Shown in pieces: positions 34,401 through 43,463 of a stretch of 64,000 nucleotides of DNA. The notes beneath the pieces are model-generated. The model ran no database searches, was not told where the DNA came from, and saw only the letters and a program-made list of their open reading frames with translations. A program made the position numbers and the translations under genes. The stretch lies in NCBI GenBank assembly GCA_022828595.1, contig JAKGHH010000004.1, positions 24,808,372-24,872,371 of the forward strand, written 5' to 3'. The stretch comes from Nelumbo lutea (lineage: Eukaryota; Streptophyta; Magnoliopsida; Proteales; Nelumbonaceae). Each line of letters starts with the position of its first letter. Position 1 is the stretch's first letter.

Positions 34401-37400
34401 GACTCAAAAGAAAGATGACCAAGACGAATATGCCATAAATAGGCTCGACTCTCATTGGACAAACTCATGGACTCTATAGCCACAAGACCAACTTTATTCT
34501 CCAACACGTAGAGACCATTCACCATGCTTCCTCTACCAATCGTCTTCCCTGAGGCCAAATCCTGAAACACACATGAAGACGGAAAAAAAGTGACTGAACA
34601 GTTCAAGGAGTGAGTTATACTACTAATGGACAACAAATTTATAGGTAATTTCGGAACATGCATTACATTAGAAAGGGTAAGGCCAAGTGGGAGAGGTATG
34701 GTACCTTGGCCAGCTATGGTAGAGAAAGAACCATCAGCTAGTCTCACCTTATCTCTCCCAAAGAGAAGGTTATATGTCTGAAATAAATTTGACTTACCGG
34801 TCATGTGGTTTGAGGCTCCAGAGTCAATAACCCAAGGAGAATCAGTGGTATGAGATGACACATGGAAGGCAATGGCAGCGTTACCTGATGTAGATGCGAA
34901 AGAGGTAGAGGGAGTAGGACCAGAATCTATCTGGCGGAGAGTCCTATCATACAATTCCAAATGGTCACGAAAGGAGTTGATAATCTCTTCCTTAGGGTCA
35001 GAACTGGGATTCCTCTCCTGAGTTACCAATGGACTAGTCTTTGGAGATGCCATATTAGCTGAGTTGTACTTTTTTTGATTTTGTTGACTTGGTTTCTTGC
35101 CCTGATCAGGTGTTGACTTCTTACCCAATTCCTGTGCCCATTTAGGTTTTCCATGGAGATCCCAACATATATCTCTAGTGTGTCTTGTCTTCTGGCAGTG
35201 AGTGCACCAAAGTTTACTCTTATCATCTGCTCTCTTCTGAGAGCCACCTTTCTTAAAAGCACCTTCGACAGTTGTATCTGAATTTCCCCGGACAGCTAGG
35301 GCAACTAACTCTCCCTCTACACAATTCATCACACTTCTTCTACTCTCTTCTAACTACACTAAGGCATACACCTCCTGAACTGATGGCAAGTCTTTATTAC
35401 CCAAGATCTGCACCCTGATGGACTCATATGAAGGATTCAGCCCTAGGAGGAAGGCAAAGACCCGTTGCTGAGATACAAGTGACTTATACGCCTTTGCATC
35501 TTCATCACACTTCCAATTCACATTCTGGTAGTGATCAAGTTCTTTCCATATCGATGCCAAATCAGAATAGTACATCGAGAGACTCCTCTCCCCTTGCTTG
35601 CAAGTAGAGGATTCAGCTTGCAGTTGGTATATCTTGGTATAGTGTCTCTGCTCTGAATAGGTGGACTTTGCTTGTTCCCATATCTCACAAGCAGTTTCAG
35701 CCCACATAAAAGTCTTCCTTACCTGTGGCAGCATAGAAACCAAGAACCATGACATCACCATACTATTCTCTTGGTTCCACCTATCATATTCAGCACTTCC
35801 GCTCTTCGGTTCCTTCACTCTCCCATTGATGTATCATATTTTCCCCCTAGCAGTGATGTAGAGTTTTATTCCCCTAGACCACTAAAGGTAGTTCAGACCA
35901 TCAAAGGGAATAACAGCCATGAGGAAATTCATATCCATTCCCCCACTCACTCCATTGTGGCTCCCTGAAATCTCTGAAGTAGCAGAACTCTTAGATGACA
36001 TGGTAAACACAAAGTTTTTTTTATCTAAACTCTCAACTTAGGATCCCTCCTTATATCGACAAAAGCTCCACACACATCAGTTCTGGACTTAATTTGAGCA
36101 CAAAAAACAGCACCAATTTCCAAAGAAGAACTATGACGAGACTAATTTTCAGATCTGCATGAAGAACAGTCCCAGCCTACTGGTTTTTCAGTAAGTTCTA
36201 CTACAGCATTAATCAATAAGAGAGATCCTAACACACATGAAATCAGACTAACGAGCAGAGAAAACAGGTCATCTATGACCTACAATCACCTTTTCACAGG
36301 TACAGGATCACACGATCCAACAAATAAAAAAAAAGGTATAACCCTCACAAAAGTCTGCCGACATTCAGTGGTTTGGATTCATTTGTTCTCCACTTGGTAC
36401 ACGACCAAGGAAAGAAATAAAAGAAGAAAGAAAACTTTAGGGTTGTACCAGTTGCAGATCTGATTTGATCAGCCCAGATTCAGTCCTCTGTTCCGCCCAG
36501 ATTCAGCAACTTGAAGAGAAAGACTTGGTCGCCCAGATTCAACAGCCTTGCTCTGATACCATATTGGCAATAAATCCGACTGAAATATGAGGAAGTAGAG
36601 AAGAGAAGGGAAGAAAAGAGAAAAGAAGAAGAAAGGAAGAAGAAAAGGTTTGGAGCAATGGAATAGTGCTGGCGGCGCCAGCTTCTATTATATTATATAG
36701 GGCGGCAGAAATAAGAAGGGAAAAGACTCTTGTGCCCCTGCTGTAAGTACAATAACAGAAATAACAGAAAATAAAAAAAAATGCTTTGACTAGCCAAACA
36801 GACCCTAACACAAATAACTAAATTATTTCAACAAATAGCATATCCAATACCTTGTCTAGCTGTGCTCTTGCCATATCCAGGTAACATGGTGAAACTCCTT
36901 GTGAAATACTCAGAAACAAGTGTAAGATATTAGACAATTGAATGGAGATTCTATGTAGTGTGGTATTGTCATGACCTACTTTATTGTTCTTATAAATAAT
37001 GCAATTATTTTTTTTTTTAGATTTTTTTCTTAACCTGGAAATCTTGTGTTTTTTTTTTCAATAATATAGTGTGGTTGCACATGCAGACCACCAGAGTCTA
37101 CAAGGAAAGGGATCATGCTGAAGTCGAATTCATTGTAAGCTGTTTTCTTGTAAACTGATCCATAACGGATATACTTATTGGTATTTGTGACAAAGTTATT
37201 CACTTGCTTTTTTGTGGTAATGGTGTTATTTGAGCTCTATTCAACTATAATCTTCTCAATTTAGGTTGGACCAATACCTGTCGATGATGGAATTGGGAAA
37301 GAGATTGCAACTCAAATCACAACAACCATGAATTCAAACAAAACATTTTATACAGATTCTAATGGACGTGACTTTATTAAAAGGGTATGTTGTTAGCATT

Positions 37401-40400
37401 GCAAAATCTTGTACTCTTTTACCTCTATCCAGTGATTATGGTTATGGCATAGTTCTTCAATTTGGTTGCAAGATGAAAATATTGATTAGTTAATTTCTAG
37501 AACCACTTATATGTAGTTCTATTGAAAGGAGAAATATACTATGGGAAACAAATTAGTCTTCTAGTTTAAGGTGTGTCAAGGAGTAAATTGATGCTTGAAT
37601 TACACTACCTAATTTTATGTATATACATTGATTACATTCTTATTTGTATCAAATTTAAATATGTATTTTGGTTTGCAGATTCGTGATTATAGGACAGACT
37701 GGGAACTTCAAGTGGATCAACCTGTTGCTGGAAATTATTACCCAGTATGTTTCCTTTATAAGTGGAACATTTGCATATTTTCCTTCATATTGATGCACAG
37801 TTATCAGTATGCCTACTTTGACAGTACGGGTAATGCAAAATTTGAGGTTGTAAATGTTGCACTTTTATGCCATAAAGGTTGTACCCCATTTTTAAAAGAT
37901 TTTCAGCTAGGTGTATAATGGTCTAGGGTGCAACATTTAGGGTGAATATAGCCCTATATTGTTTTTGTGGTGCCAGTACCATGAAGCATGCTTTGTACCA
38001 TATAAATTCTCTGATTTATATGGTACCATGATAGGCAATATGTTTATATGGTACATGATTTATATGTTTGTACCATACGCTGAATATATGCTTTGTACCC
38101 ACGGTTATAACCAGTCAATATGTTGAAATGAAACATGATAGGCATGTGGATAAATTTAGTGCATATGGTTATCAGTTTTCTTTGTCACTCTGATAGCAGA
38201 TGATATTTCAAAAATCAAGAGAGAGAGAGAGAAAGATGTTTACCATTAGTTGTTAGCAAAATTGTTGTAAGTTTATGTAAACATTATCTCTTTATCCGCA
38301 CATAGCTAACTTTTTTTCTTTTGCTTTCAGATTAATCTTGGAATTTATATAGAAGATAACCAAACAGAACTATCAGTTTTGGTAGACCGATCTGTGGGAG
38401 GATCCAGCATAGTTGATGGACAAATAGAACTGATGCTCCATAGGTTTGTTCTGCCATCTCCAATGCTTGAACTTCTTGATAACATATTATTATTGTATTA
38501 TGTTCTAATGCATAAGATTCATAATGATCAATTTCTGCATGCATCATATGTTATCAGTTGTGTGATCTTAATTTCTCCTTGTTGAATAGGAGGTTAATTC
38601 ATGATGATTCTCGAGGTGTTGGAGAGGTATTAGATGAAAAAGTGTGTGTACTAAATGAATGCACAGGATTAACGGTAAGCACATCCTAATAAACTCTAAC
38701 AAGCATGAAAAAGAGAGCTTGTTCATGACTTTGTTATCACTTCTCTGACCAATGAAAAAGAACTTTATTGGATAAGTATTGTAATGATAGGCATGAAAAA
38801 GTGAGCTTGTTCATGACTTTGTTCTCACTTCTAAATGAATGCTCAGGATTAATGGTAAGCATATCCTAATAAACTCTAACAAGCATGAAAAAGAGAGCTT
38901 GTTCATGACTTTGTTCTCACTTCTCTGACTGATGAAAAAGAACTTTGTTGGATTAGTAATGTGATGATAAGCATGAAAAATAAAAGAACAAGATCACTAT
39001 CTCATTCTGGTCAAATATAACTCTTGAATCCACAAGAAAATGGAGAAAATTCTCAGAGAAAAAACTTAAACTTCATTGAATCACAAAATCTTTGTAGTGC
39101 CCCCTATCTCATTCTGGTTAGAAGAAGTGATTTGTTACAAGTGAAAGGGGATAAAAGAACCAGGGGTAGACCAAGAAGGACATGGGTAGTAGTAAGAAAT
39201 GATTTAAGCACTAATAATTCAAGAGTTGATATGGATTTAAATAGAATGGATTGGTGAAACAGGATTCATATAGCTGACCCCATATAGTTGGGATAAGGCA
39301 TGGATGATGATGATGATGAGATCTCATTATTTATTGCTACCAATCCAAAATCAACTCCAATAATTGGGATATTTATTGCATTTGGGATATTTATAGCTGA
39401 CCCCATATAGTTGAGATATTTATTGCATTTGTGATTTCTTTAACCATTTCTGTTTTAGTTCTTAATTGGCTTAATGATCCATATATTCTTAGTTAACTTA
39501 TTATATTATCATTCCAATAATTCCTAAACCTGGTTCTTTAAAATCTGTGGAGAATTCTGTATTCCTTGATTTGTCCTAGATCAAAATTTCTTGCAGCATC
39601 TACCTCTTATTATTTTTGTACATTTCTTCAGATTCAAGGAAGATTGTATCTCAGAATTGACCCTCTAGGAGAAGGTTCTAAGTGGCGGCGCTCAGTTGGC
39701 CAAGAGATATACTCTCCATTCCTTCTAGCCTTTACAGAACAGGTAAAAGATACCTTGATACCTTGATGTTGATTTATTTTCACTGCTTGGGTGTTGGTGG
39801 GGATGGTGGTGCTTAGCAACCAGTTGCTTTTTGCAGGATGCAGGTAACTGGACAAGTTCTCATGTATCAACTTTTTCTGCAATGGATCCTTCCTACAGTT
39901 TACCTGATAATGTTGCAATAATTACTCTTCAAGTATGTCTTTGTCTCCTTCCCTTGTCTTGAATTGCAAGAAAAAAAATCTAATATTTTAGTATGTAAAG
40001 AAAGAAATGCTAATGCGAGTCCTGCACCACCATCAGGCACTATGTTATATAGTGAAACATAAAGGGTCACCACCCAATGTTAACCTGGCTATTCTTGCAC
40101 AAAGTAGCCACTCTTGTACTTGGATCCATATTTTCATTCTTGTCAGCCCAAGATGTTTCAATGTCTCCAACCTTGATATTGTCTGGAGAAAGAAAACTTA
40201 GATAAAGCTCTAAGAAATTTAATGATTCTCCATTGTATCTCTTTTCCCCATTAACCTAGTTGTTTTTTTCCTGTCCAAACTCTGCAGGAGCTTGAAGATG
40301 GAAATGTTCTCCTTCGGTTGGCCCACCTATATGAGGTATTAAATTTCTCTCTGCCCATCTTTTAGAAACTATGGCATTCTCATTGTACATGAAACATAAA

Positions 40401-41887
40401 CTTTATCTCACCAACCATTCTTTATTTTTGGTAACTATACAAATAAAACTGCTTCCAAGCATTCATATTTTAGTCCATTGCTTAAATGATATTCTTCTTT
40501 TTTCCTTTATAGGTAAGATAACTGTGTTTTATTAATATTGAAAACGGAAAGTGTGTTAAAGATAGGAGGCTGAGATGGCCTCCTTACACCAGCCATTTAA
40601 ACATAAGTACATCATGAAATCAGTGTAAAGAATTCATGATCTGCTATTAGTGCCTTGCTAACTCTATCTACTTGGAATAAAAATCAGATATCATTGTCTC
40701 CTTGAACTCTTTGTGAGCTATAGCTGCATAGCATGATGACAGAGCTAATCTCTTTGCAAATTCGATGCAATGGACATGATTTACTTCACAAAGATCTTTT
40801 TGTTACATTACAAATGGCTTTTCTTTTTATTTGTTTCGTTTTCTTTTTTCTTTTCTTTTTTTGGAGAGGAGGCTGAGCTGTTCAATTCAAGTTAAGGAAA
40901 AAAAAGCAACCAAAATTATTTGTTCTTAGTTGAAAGAGCATATATAATGTAAGTTGGGGCTAGATTCATATACCAGTGTCTGTAGGTTATAGTGCCAACC
41001 ATGAAGAAACACCAATATCTGCTTGTTTTCTGTTCTCGTCTCCATTTGGGATGGGTTCTTTCTAAATTTGATTGTTTTGATATGAATTCCAGATTTCCAT
41101 GGAAAATCTGGGTTTCAGCCATTTTCGAATTCATCAGCTTGATTGCCCGAATTGCATCTATTTGTTTGATTTCAGTTTCTAGAAATTTTCCATACTAGAT
41201 CTCAATAATTTTCATTAAAATAAAGAAACTCATGTTTATCTTTTAATTTCTTTTTTGCAAAGGGAAGGTATTTATTTATTAGTGAAGGTGATTCATAGTA
41301 TTGGCAGTCCATGGATTTTGACAAATTCTAAGCTAAAGAAAACTTATGTTTTAAGACGGGAAACAGTCTTAACAACTCCAACTTCCCCTAGATTACCCAA
41401 CAAAATCACCAAATTTTGTTGGTTTTCTTTTAGTGCTCTAGGTTTACTTTATAACTGTAGTATTCTAAACATATTTCTGTTGGGTGTAATGATCTGTCCA
41501 AGATTGGAGAGGACAAGGATCTTTCAGTAATGGCAAGGGTGGAACTGAAAAAGTTGTTTGCAGACAAGAAGGTAGATGCAACCAGTACATGACATTGAAT
41601 TTGTCTTGTCACCAGTGACCATCTAAAGTCATTCTCATAGAGTTCCGTTTTATTTTCTTCAGATCAGCAAAATAACAGAGATGAGCTTATCTTCTAACCA
41701 AGAAAGAGCTGAGATGGAAAAGAAGAAGTTAGTTTGGAAAGTAGATGCTCCCCAGGAAGAAGCAAAGGTGTTGAGGGGAGGACCCGTTGATCCTGTGAGG
41801 TTGGTGGTGGAGCTGGGCCCCATGGAAATCCGCACCTTCATTATCAATTTCAAATACATATTCTTGGTCAATACGGTTGATGGGTGA
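22694..41887 (+). CDS. Gene 1: vacuolar/lysosomal-type alpha-mannosidase (GH38), C-terminal 17 exons
   Basis: This is the 3' half of a class II alpha-mannosidase of the lysosomal (LAMAN) type, which trims terminal alpha-mannose from glycoproteins in vacuole or apoplast. Seventeen exons sum to 1665 nt, giving 554 residues and a TGA at 41885-41887. Phases join without a break and each intron is GT-AG. It corresponds to exons 13-29 of gene 2 numbering, that is, the region after the middle domain plus the C-terminal beta-sandwich domains. The signal peptide, HTHDD, IDPFGHS and HHDAVTGT parts are absent from the window. Upstream sequence back to position 1 holds only repeats. Either the catalytic exons lie before the window behind an intron of at least 22.7 kb, or the copy lost them. 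Long-term frame integrity argues for the first. Confidence 0.88.
22957..23464 (+). other. Gene 1 intron 14 with possible LINE-tail remnant
   Basis: This 508-bp intron contains a TTTGATCAGTAACTGTGGTA segment near 23000, followed by ACTTTTATTAATTTG. That resembles the reversed 3' end of the LINEs here (compare TTATCAGTAACAGAAACTTT at 24362). It may be a very short antisense LINE tail. Nothing else is recognised. Confidence 0.35.
24575..25345 (-). pseudogene. LINE L3 RNase H and zf-RVT fragment
   Basis: Reading leftwards from 25345, the frame shows [20 protein letters not shown] and the zf-RVT pattern [39 protein letters not shown] follows, and then an RNase H domain with [34 protein letters not shown] and [10 protein letters not shown]. 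The final part of RNase H near 24570 is frameshifted. Confidence 0.85.
25346..25664 (-). repeat. 3' LTR of the Gypsy remnant
   Basis: On the element strand this 319-bp LTR begins TGTTGAGACACAAATAAAGG and ends ACCTAACA. It contains a long CT/GA microsatellite (about 25398-25456). The polypurine tract GGGAGGAGGGAC (25665-25676 reversed) directly precedes it. Confidence 0.82.
25690..27513 (-). pseudogene. Gypsy RNase H, integrase and chromodomain (broken)
   Basis: Leftwards: an RNase H start near 27500 ([12 protein letters not shown]), then [20 protein letters not shown] and ADALSRQ at 26667-27281. An integrase HHCC finger follows ([12 protein letters not shown] and CVICQKNK). The integrase core is in 26498-26797 and 25772-26488, with [20 protein letters not shown] and [19 protein letters not shown]. 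The [19 protein letters not shown] block comes next, and finally a chromodomain split by a TGA where [12 protein letters not shown] continues. Several frameshifts make it inactive. Confidence 0.88.
27533..28560 (-). pseudogene. LINE L3 RT end and zf-RVT start (broken)
   Basis: 27722-28057 shows [20 protein letters not shown] and [20 protein letters not shown], the segment between RT and zf-RVT. 27540-27703 shows [15 protein letters not shown] and [15 protein letters not shown]. From 28060 to 28560 the RT C-terminal region is recognisable only in broken frames (around LIKS/YLGLP-like positions). Homologous text in better condition is seen in L1 and L7. Confidence 0.8.
28639..28888 (+). CDS. 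Gene 1 exons 18-19
   Basis: Exons are 28639-28698 ([20 protein letters not shown]) and 28817-28888 (starts [17 protein letters not shown]). Lengths of 60 and 72 nt equal those of gene 2 exons 18 and 19. Splice sites are AG/GT. Both belong to the C-terminal GH38 domain. They sit between the LINE L3-filled intron and the 8.2-kb intron that contains Copia B. Confidence 0.9.
28889..29584 (+). other. Gene 1 intron 19, first part, nothing recognised
   Basis: This AT-rich intron sequence holds no gene, RNA or repeat that I can identify. Confidence 0.45.
29585..29979 (-). repeat. Candidate solo LTR in gene 1 intron 19
   Basis: On the minus strand it would begin TGTTTGAGTCAGCTAAG and end GTTTCACTACA, with TATATATAG near 29834-29842 and a purine-rich block, like a copia LTR of about 395 bp. 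No internal region or matching partner is present, and I could not find a 5-bp duplication, so the boundaries are uncertain. Confidence 0.5.
29980..30589 (+). other. Gene 1 intron 19, unassigned stretch
   Basis: No identified gene. An open frame at 30316-30576 (starts [16 protein letters not shown]) has no recognisable domain. It lies just upstream of the LINE fragment L4, so it may be noise or older repeat sequence. Confidence 0.4.
30590..30985 (+). mobile_element. LINE L4, 3'-terminal fragment (plus strand)
   Basis: The frame at 30598-30846 shows [20 protein letters not shown] followed by a RGGRVQKRR tail, matching the C-terminal end of L2 (GLSKKGKLVWNTIPAAVLWS). No RNase H follows, so it belongs to the L2/L6 lineage. 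A 3' UTR runs to a short A tail at about 30979-30985. It is the only clear LINE piece in sense orientation within the mannosidase introns. Confidence 0.75.
31221..31498 (-). repeat. 3' LTR of Copia B
   Basis: It matches 36562-36833 over its full length. The right end is ATTATTTCAACA, and directly after it 31499-31511 reversed gives ACTTGAGGGGGAG, the polypurine tract. Differences from the partner include CGGCGCC in the 5' LTR against TGGCGCT here. Confidence 0.9.
31506..32770 (-). pseudogene. Copia B RT and RNase H (broken)
   Basis: 32427-32630 has [18 protein letters not shown] and [19 protein letters not shown]. 32160-32411 has the catalytic box as [10 protein letters not shown] (YVDD changed to YVDN), then a deletion that joins GDY directly to [14 protein letters not shown]. 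31800-32163 and 31506-31766 carry RNase H, with [38 protein letters not shown] and [11 protein letters not shown], and the tail [17 protein letters not shown]. The catalytic change and the deletion show it is dead. Confidence 0.9.
32774..33104 (-). mobile_element. Solo LTR nested in Copia B RT
   Basis: The RT codons for [10 protein letters not shown] are interrupted here by 331 bp. On the minus strand the insert begins TGTAAAGAGACTGGGC and ends TTTACATCT. It is flanked by AAAGG on both sides (plus strand CCTTT at 32769-32773 and 33105-33109), a perfect 5-bp target duplication. No internal region is present, so it is a solo LTR left by recombination. Like the Copia C LTR it starts TG and ends CT, but its sequence is otherwise different. 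Confidence 0.85.
33105..34010 (-). pseudogene. Copia B integrase C-terminus and RT start
   Basis: 33561-34010 reads [20 protein letters not shown] and [20 protein letters not shown], the end of integrase. 33105-33548 reads [20 protein letters not shown] and [18 protein letters not shown] with [18 protein letters not shown], the start of RT. The reading stops where the solo LTR is inserted. A frameshift separates the two blocks near 33550. Confidence 0.9.
34010..34290 (-). pseudogene. Copia B integrase core, degraded
   Basis: The segment between the two better-kept frames aligns in position with the integrase core. Short motifs such as TLLPTEAG-like and [11 protein letters not shown] are readable only in changing frames. 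It is shorter than in Copia C, so part of the core has been deleted. Confidence 0.55.
34280..35332 (-). pseudogene. Copia B gag zinc knuckle, protease and GAG-pre-integrase
   Basis: This 350-codon open frame carries the knuckle [19 protein letters not shown] (CX2CX4HX4C). Protease follows with [18 protein letters not shown], then [23 protein letters not shown]-pre-integrase comes last, with [14 protein letters not shown] and [10 protein letters not shown]. It then runs out of frame at the integrase start. It is the best-kept long frame of this family here and helps identify Copia A, whose equivalents are interrupted. Confidence 0.9.
35354..35990 (-). pseudogene. Copia B gag N-terminal region
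   Basis: 35354-35818 reads [40 protein letters not shown] and [20 protein letters not shown], the copia gag helical domain. Upstream, up to an ATG near 36000, the N-terminal part is recognisable but holds stops, for example where YINGR follows a stop at about 35835. It matches Copia A gag (4465-4854) closely. Confidence 0.85.
36550..36561 (-). other. Primer binding site of Copia B
   Basis: Reversed, this reads TGGTATCAGAGC, the initiator-methionine tRNA complement, directly adjoining the 5' LTR. Confidence 0.85.
36562..36833 (-). repeat. 5' LTR of Copia B
   Basis: About 272 bp. On the element strand it begins TGTTGAAATAATTTAG and has a TATATAATATAATAG segment near 36685-36700 as a likely TATA region. 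It is closely similar to 31221-31498. Confidence 0.9.
37087..41887 (+). CDS. Gene 1 exons 20-29 with stop codon
   Basis: Exons: 37087-37134, 37265-37384, 37679-37744, 38331-38443, 38590-38674, 39632-39742, 39837-39932, 40288-40335, 41503-41571 and 41663-41887. Readable landmarks are [121 protein letters not shown] and [13 protein letters not shown]. They form the C-terminal GH38 beta domain. Lengths equal those of gene 2 wherever both are visible. The exons at 38331 and 38590 share a split Arg codon (phase 2), as in gene 2. The frame is open to TGA at 41885. Confidence 0.92.
38651..38980 (+). repeat. 180-bp tandem duplication carrying an exon end and splice donor
   Basis: The end of gene 1 exon 24, its donor and about 125 bp of intron (from CTAAATGAATGCACAGG at 38651) recur at 38831 with the same order, exactly 180 bp later. 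The second donor reads AATGGTAAGC against AACGGTAAGC in the first. Later intron text (AAGCATGAAAAAGAGAGCTT) is also duplicated. Confidence 0.9.
39020..39325 (+). mobile_element. RTE-type LINE 3' tail in gene 1 intron 24
   Basis: The frame at 39120-39257 reads [20 protein letters not shown] and ends near DMDLNRMDW. The typical RTE ending follows, with ATAGCTGACCCCATATAGTT and a GATGATGATGATGATGAG repeat at about 39305-39322. RTE elements end in short tandem repeats rather than an A tail. Only the last 300 bp or so are present. Confidence 0.7.
40336..41502 (+). other. Gene 1 intron 27, with likely antisense LINE-tail remnant
   Basis: Near 40510-40800 is GGTAAGATAACTGTGTTTTA followed by GGAGGCTGAGATGGCC. 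This resembles the reversed 3' ends of L2 and L6 (GGTAAAGTAATATTTATTG, AGGAGGCTGAGAT). It is probably an old truncated LINE tail. The rest, including pyrimidine-rich runs near 40830-40860, shows no gene. Confidence 0.45.
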
Positions 41888-42060
41888 TAGGCTTCTTTAC
41901 CTAACCCAGAAGCTTGTGTATTCAAAACTTGTCTATTTGCGTGAAATCCTCTTCTTTATAGTGGCTGTAGTAACTTTCTGCATTATGATGAATTGGCTAT
42001 CAAATGTTGGTAAGTTAATGCCTAAATAAAACAGCCCACATTAATCATATAGGGGTACAA
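41888..42060 (+). other. Probable 3' UTR of gene 1
   Basis: AATAAA at 42025-42030 lies 138 bp after the stop codon and is a plausible polyadenylation signal. The cleavage site cannot be fixed from sequence alone. Confidence 0.4.
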
Positions 42061-42909
42061 GAATTACTGTTATTTCCTTTTCTGGTACACTTGTTTTAGC
42101 ATGTAGTGTAAATAGATACACCCTTCCTGGTTCCTACTGCGGTTATTTCTTTTAGGCATATTGATGGCATAAGAAGATTGATCAAGACCAGTGCTATGAT
42201 ATGATGGTTCGCTTCTAGTTAAAACTTGAAAGGTGTTGCATACATACACGCACACATGTATAACCAATATTGTACCCTGGTATTGACCCATCAATCTTCT
42301 TTTTTTTTTTTTTTTTTTCTAACTTCTTTTTGGATCCTAGATTATTCTCACTTTCTGATGTGGGGATTTCAGAAGCTGACTCTTGCTTCTGAGTCTTTTT
42401 TTTTCCTGGTAAGCTTGCAATCCATCAATCTTCTTCTTCTTCTTCTTCTTGGCTTCTGACTTTCTGAGTCCACCTTGCAATCCATTATATTTGAAATATG
42501 GATGTTAGATCCTAGGGCCTTCAATACATTCTATTTTGTATTGACAAACGCTACTCTGCCTTCTATCTTGTAATATTGTACCCCGTCTCGTCTGTGGAGA
42601 TCAATGTTTCTATGAAAATGTTGGTTTCACTTCATTGAGGAGGTTTCTGTTATGCGCTTAGCAAGTCATTGTTGAGAGTCTGGATTTCCTCCCCACGGAG
42701 TGGTCCTCGCAGTACTGGCAGTCGTGCATTGAACGTCTCCCATGTATGAAAATATACAAGTACAGGAGATGTGCGGCTGCAACGTGCTTTGAATTGGCCT
42801 TGCAGGTTGCAGCTTTTGCCTCCCTTCAGTAATGCAACGGTTAACCTGCTTTTTTTCACGATCCCATTTCCATTTGGCCTGCGCTACCGTCTACTGTGCT
42901 TGTATGCAG

Positions 42910-42987
42910 ATCGGAGAGATTCATCCACTTGGCAAGTCATTTGTTCTCCGATTGAAAACTGGCCAACACAATTACATGAGCGAAGAG
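42910..42987 (+). other. Unassigned exon-like segment
   Basis: A 78-nt open segment is preceded by GTATGCAG and followed by GTAATC. It would encode IGEIHPLGKSFVLRLKTGQ and end with HNYMSEE. I do not recognise the protein and see no partner exons, so it may be a gene fragment or chance. Confidence 0.25.
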
Positions 42988-43463
42988 GTAATCTCGACTC
43001 CACTCAACTCAGCCTGTGTATATATCTTTTGGTAGGGGAGAAAAGATCCATGATACGCGCATACCTTGATTCGAACTGAACAATCACAACTCACAGATAA
43101 AAGTGGACAACGGATGGTCTGGACTCTGAATTAATGCACTGTTGCCACGATACAGGCATACCGTTATGGGTGGAACATTTAGAATTTTAGATAATTAGAT
43201 ACACGTCGCCAGTTAAAAGTTGTGGTCTTCACGTGGGAAGAGTCGTATACATGTGATGATGTGACCTATGAAGCGCACCACATTTCCTTCCAATGAGGTT
43301 CCATTCCATTGTCCTCGGCGCACCATATACAGGAGTTCCGGTCAACCGTGTGATATGGTACAGCAAAAACGCGGTACAAGCCTTAGCCCACAATCAGATC
43401 GGCTCAAAATCCGGACTTGGGTCAACTGCTAGAGTCAGTCGAATTCGATTTAGTTCCCGGGTC

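Larger units (their letters stand above)
31221..36833 (-). mobile_element. Copia element B in gene 1 intron 19
   Basis: A 5.6-kb Ty1/copia element antisense to gene 1, with two LTRs (31221-31498 and 36562-36833), primer site, polypurine tract and all copia domains in order. A separate solo LTR is nested in its RT at 32774-33104. The LTR pair differs mostly by C/T and G/A transitions. No matching 5-bp duplication is visible at the ends. Coding frames are broken by stops, frameshifts and a deletion in RT. Confidence 0.93.

Noticed and set aside
22694..41887. Gene 1 as a plain pseudogene
   Set aside because: No stop, frameshift or broken splice site is found in 17 exons despite clear divergence from gene 2. 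Only the missing 5' half would support it.
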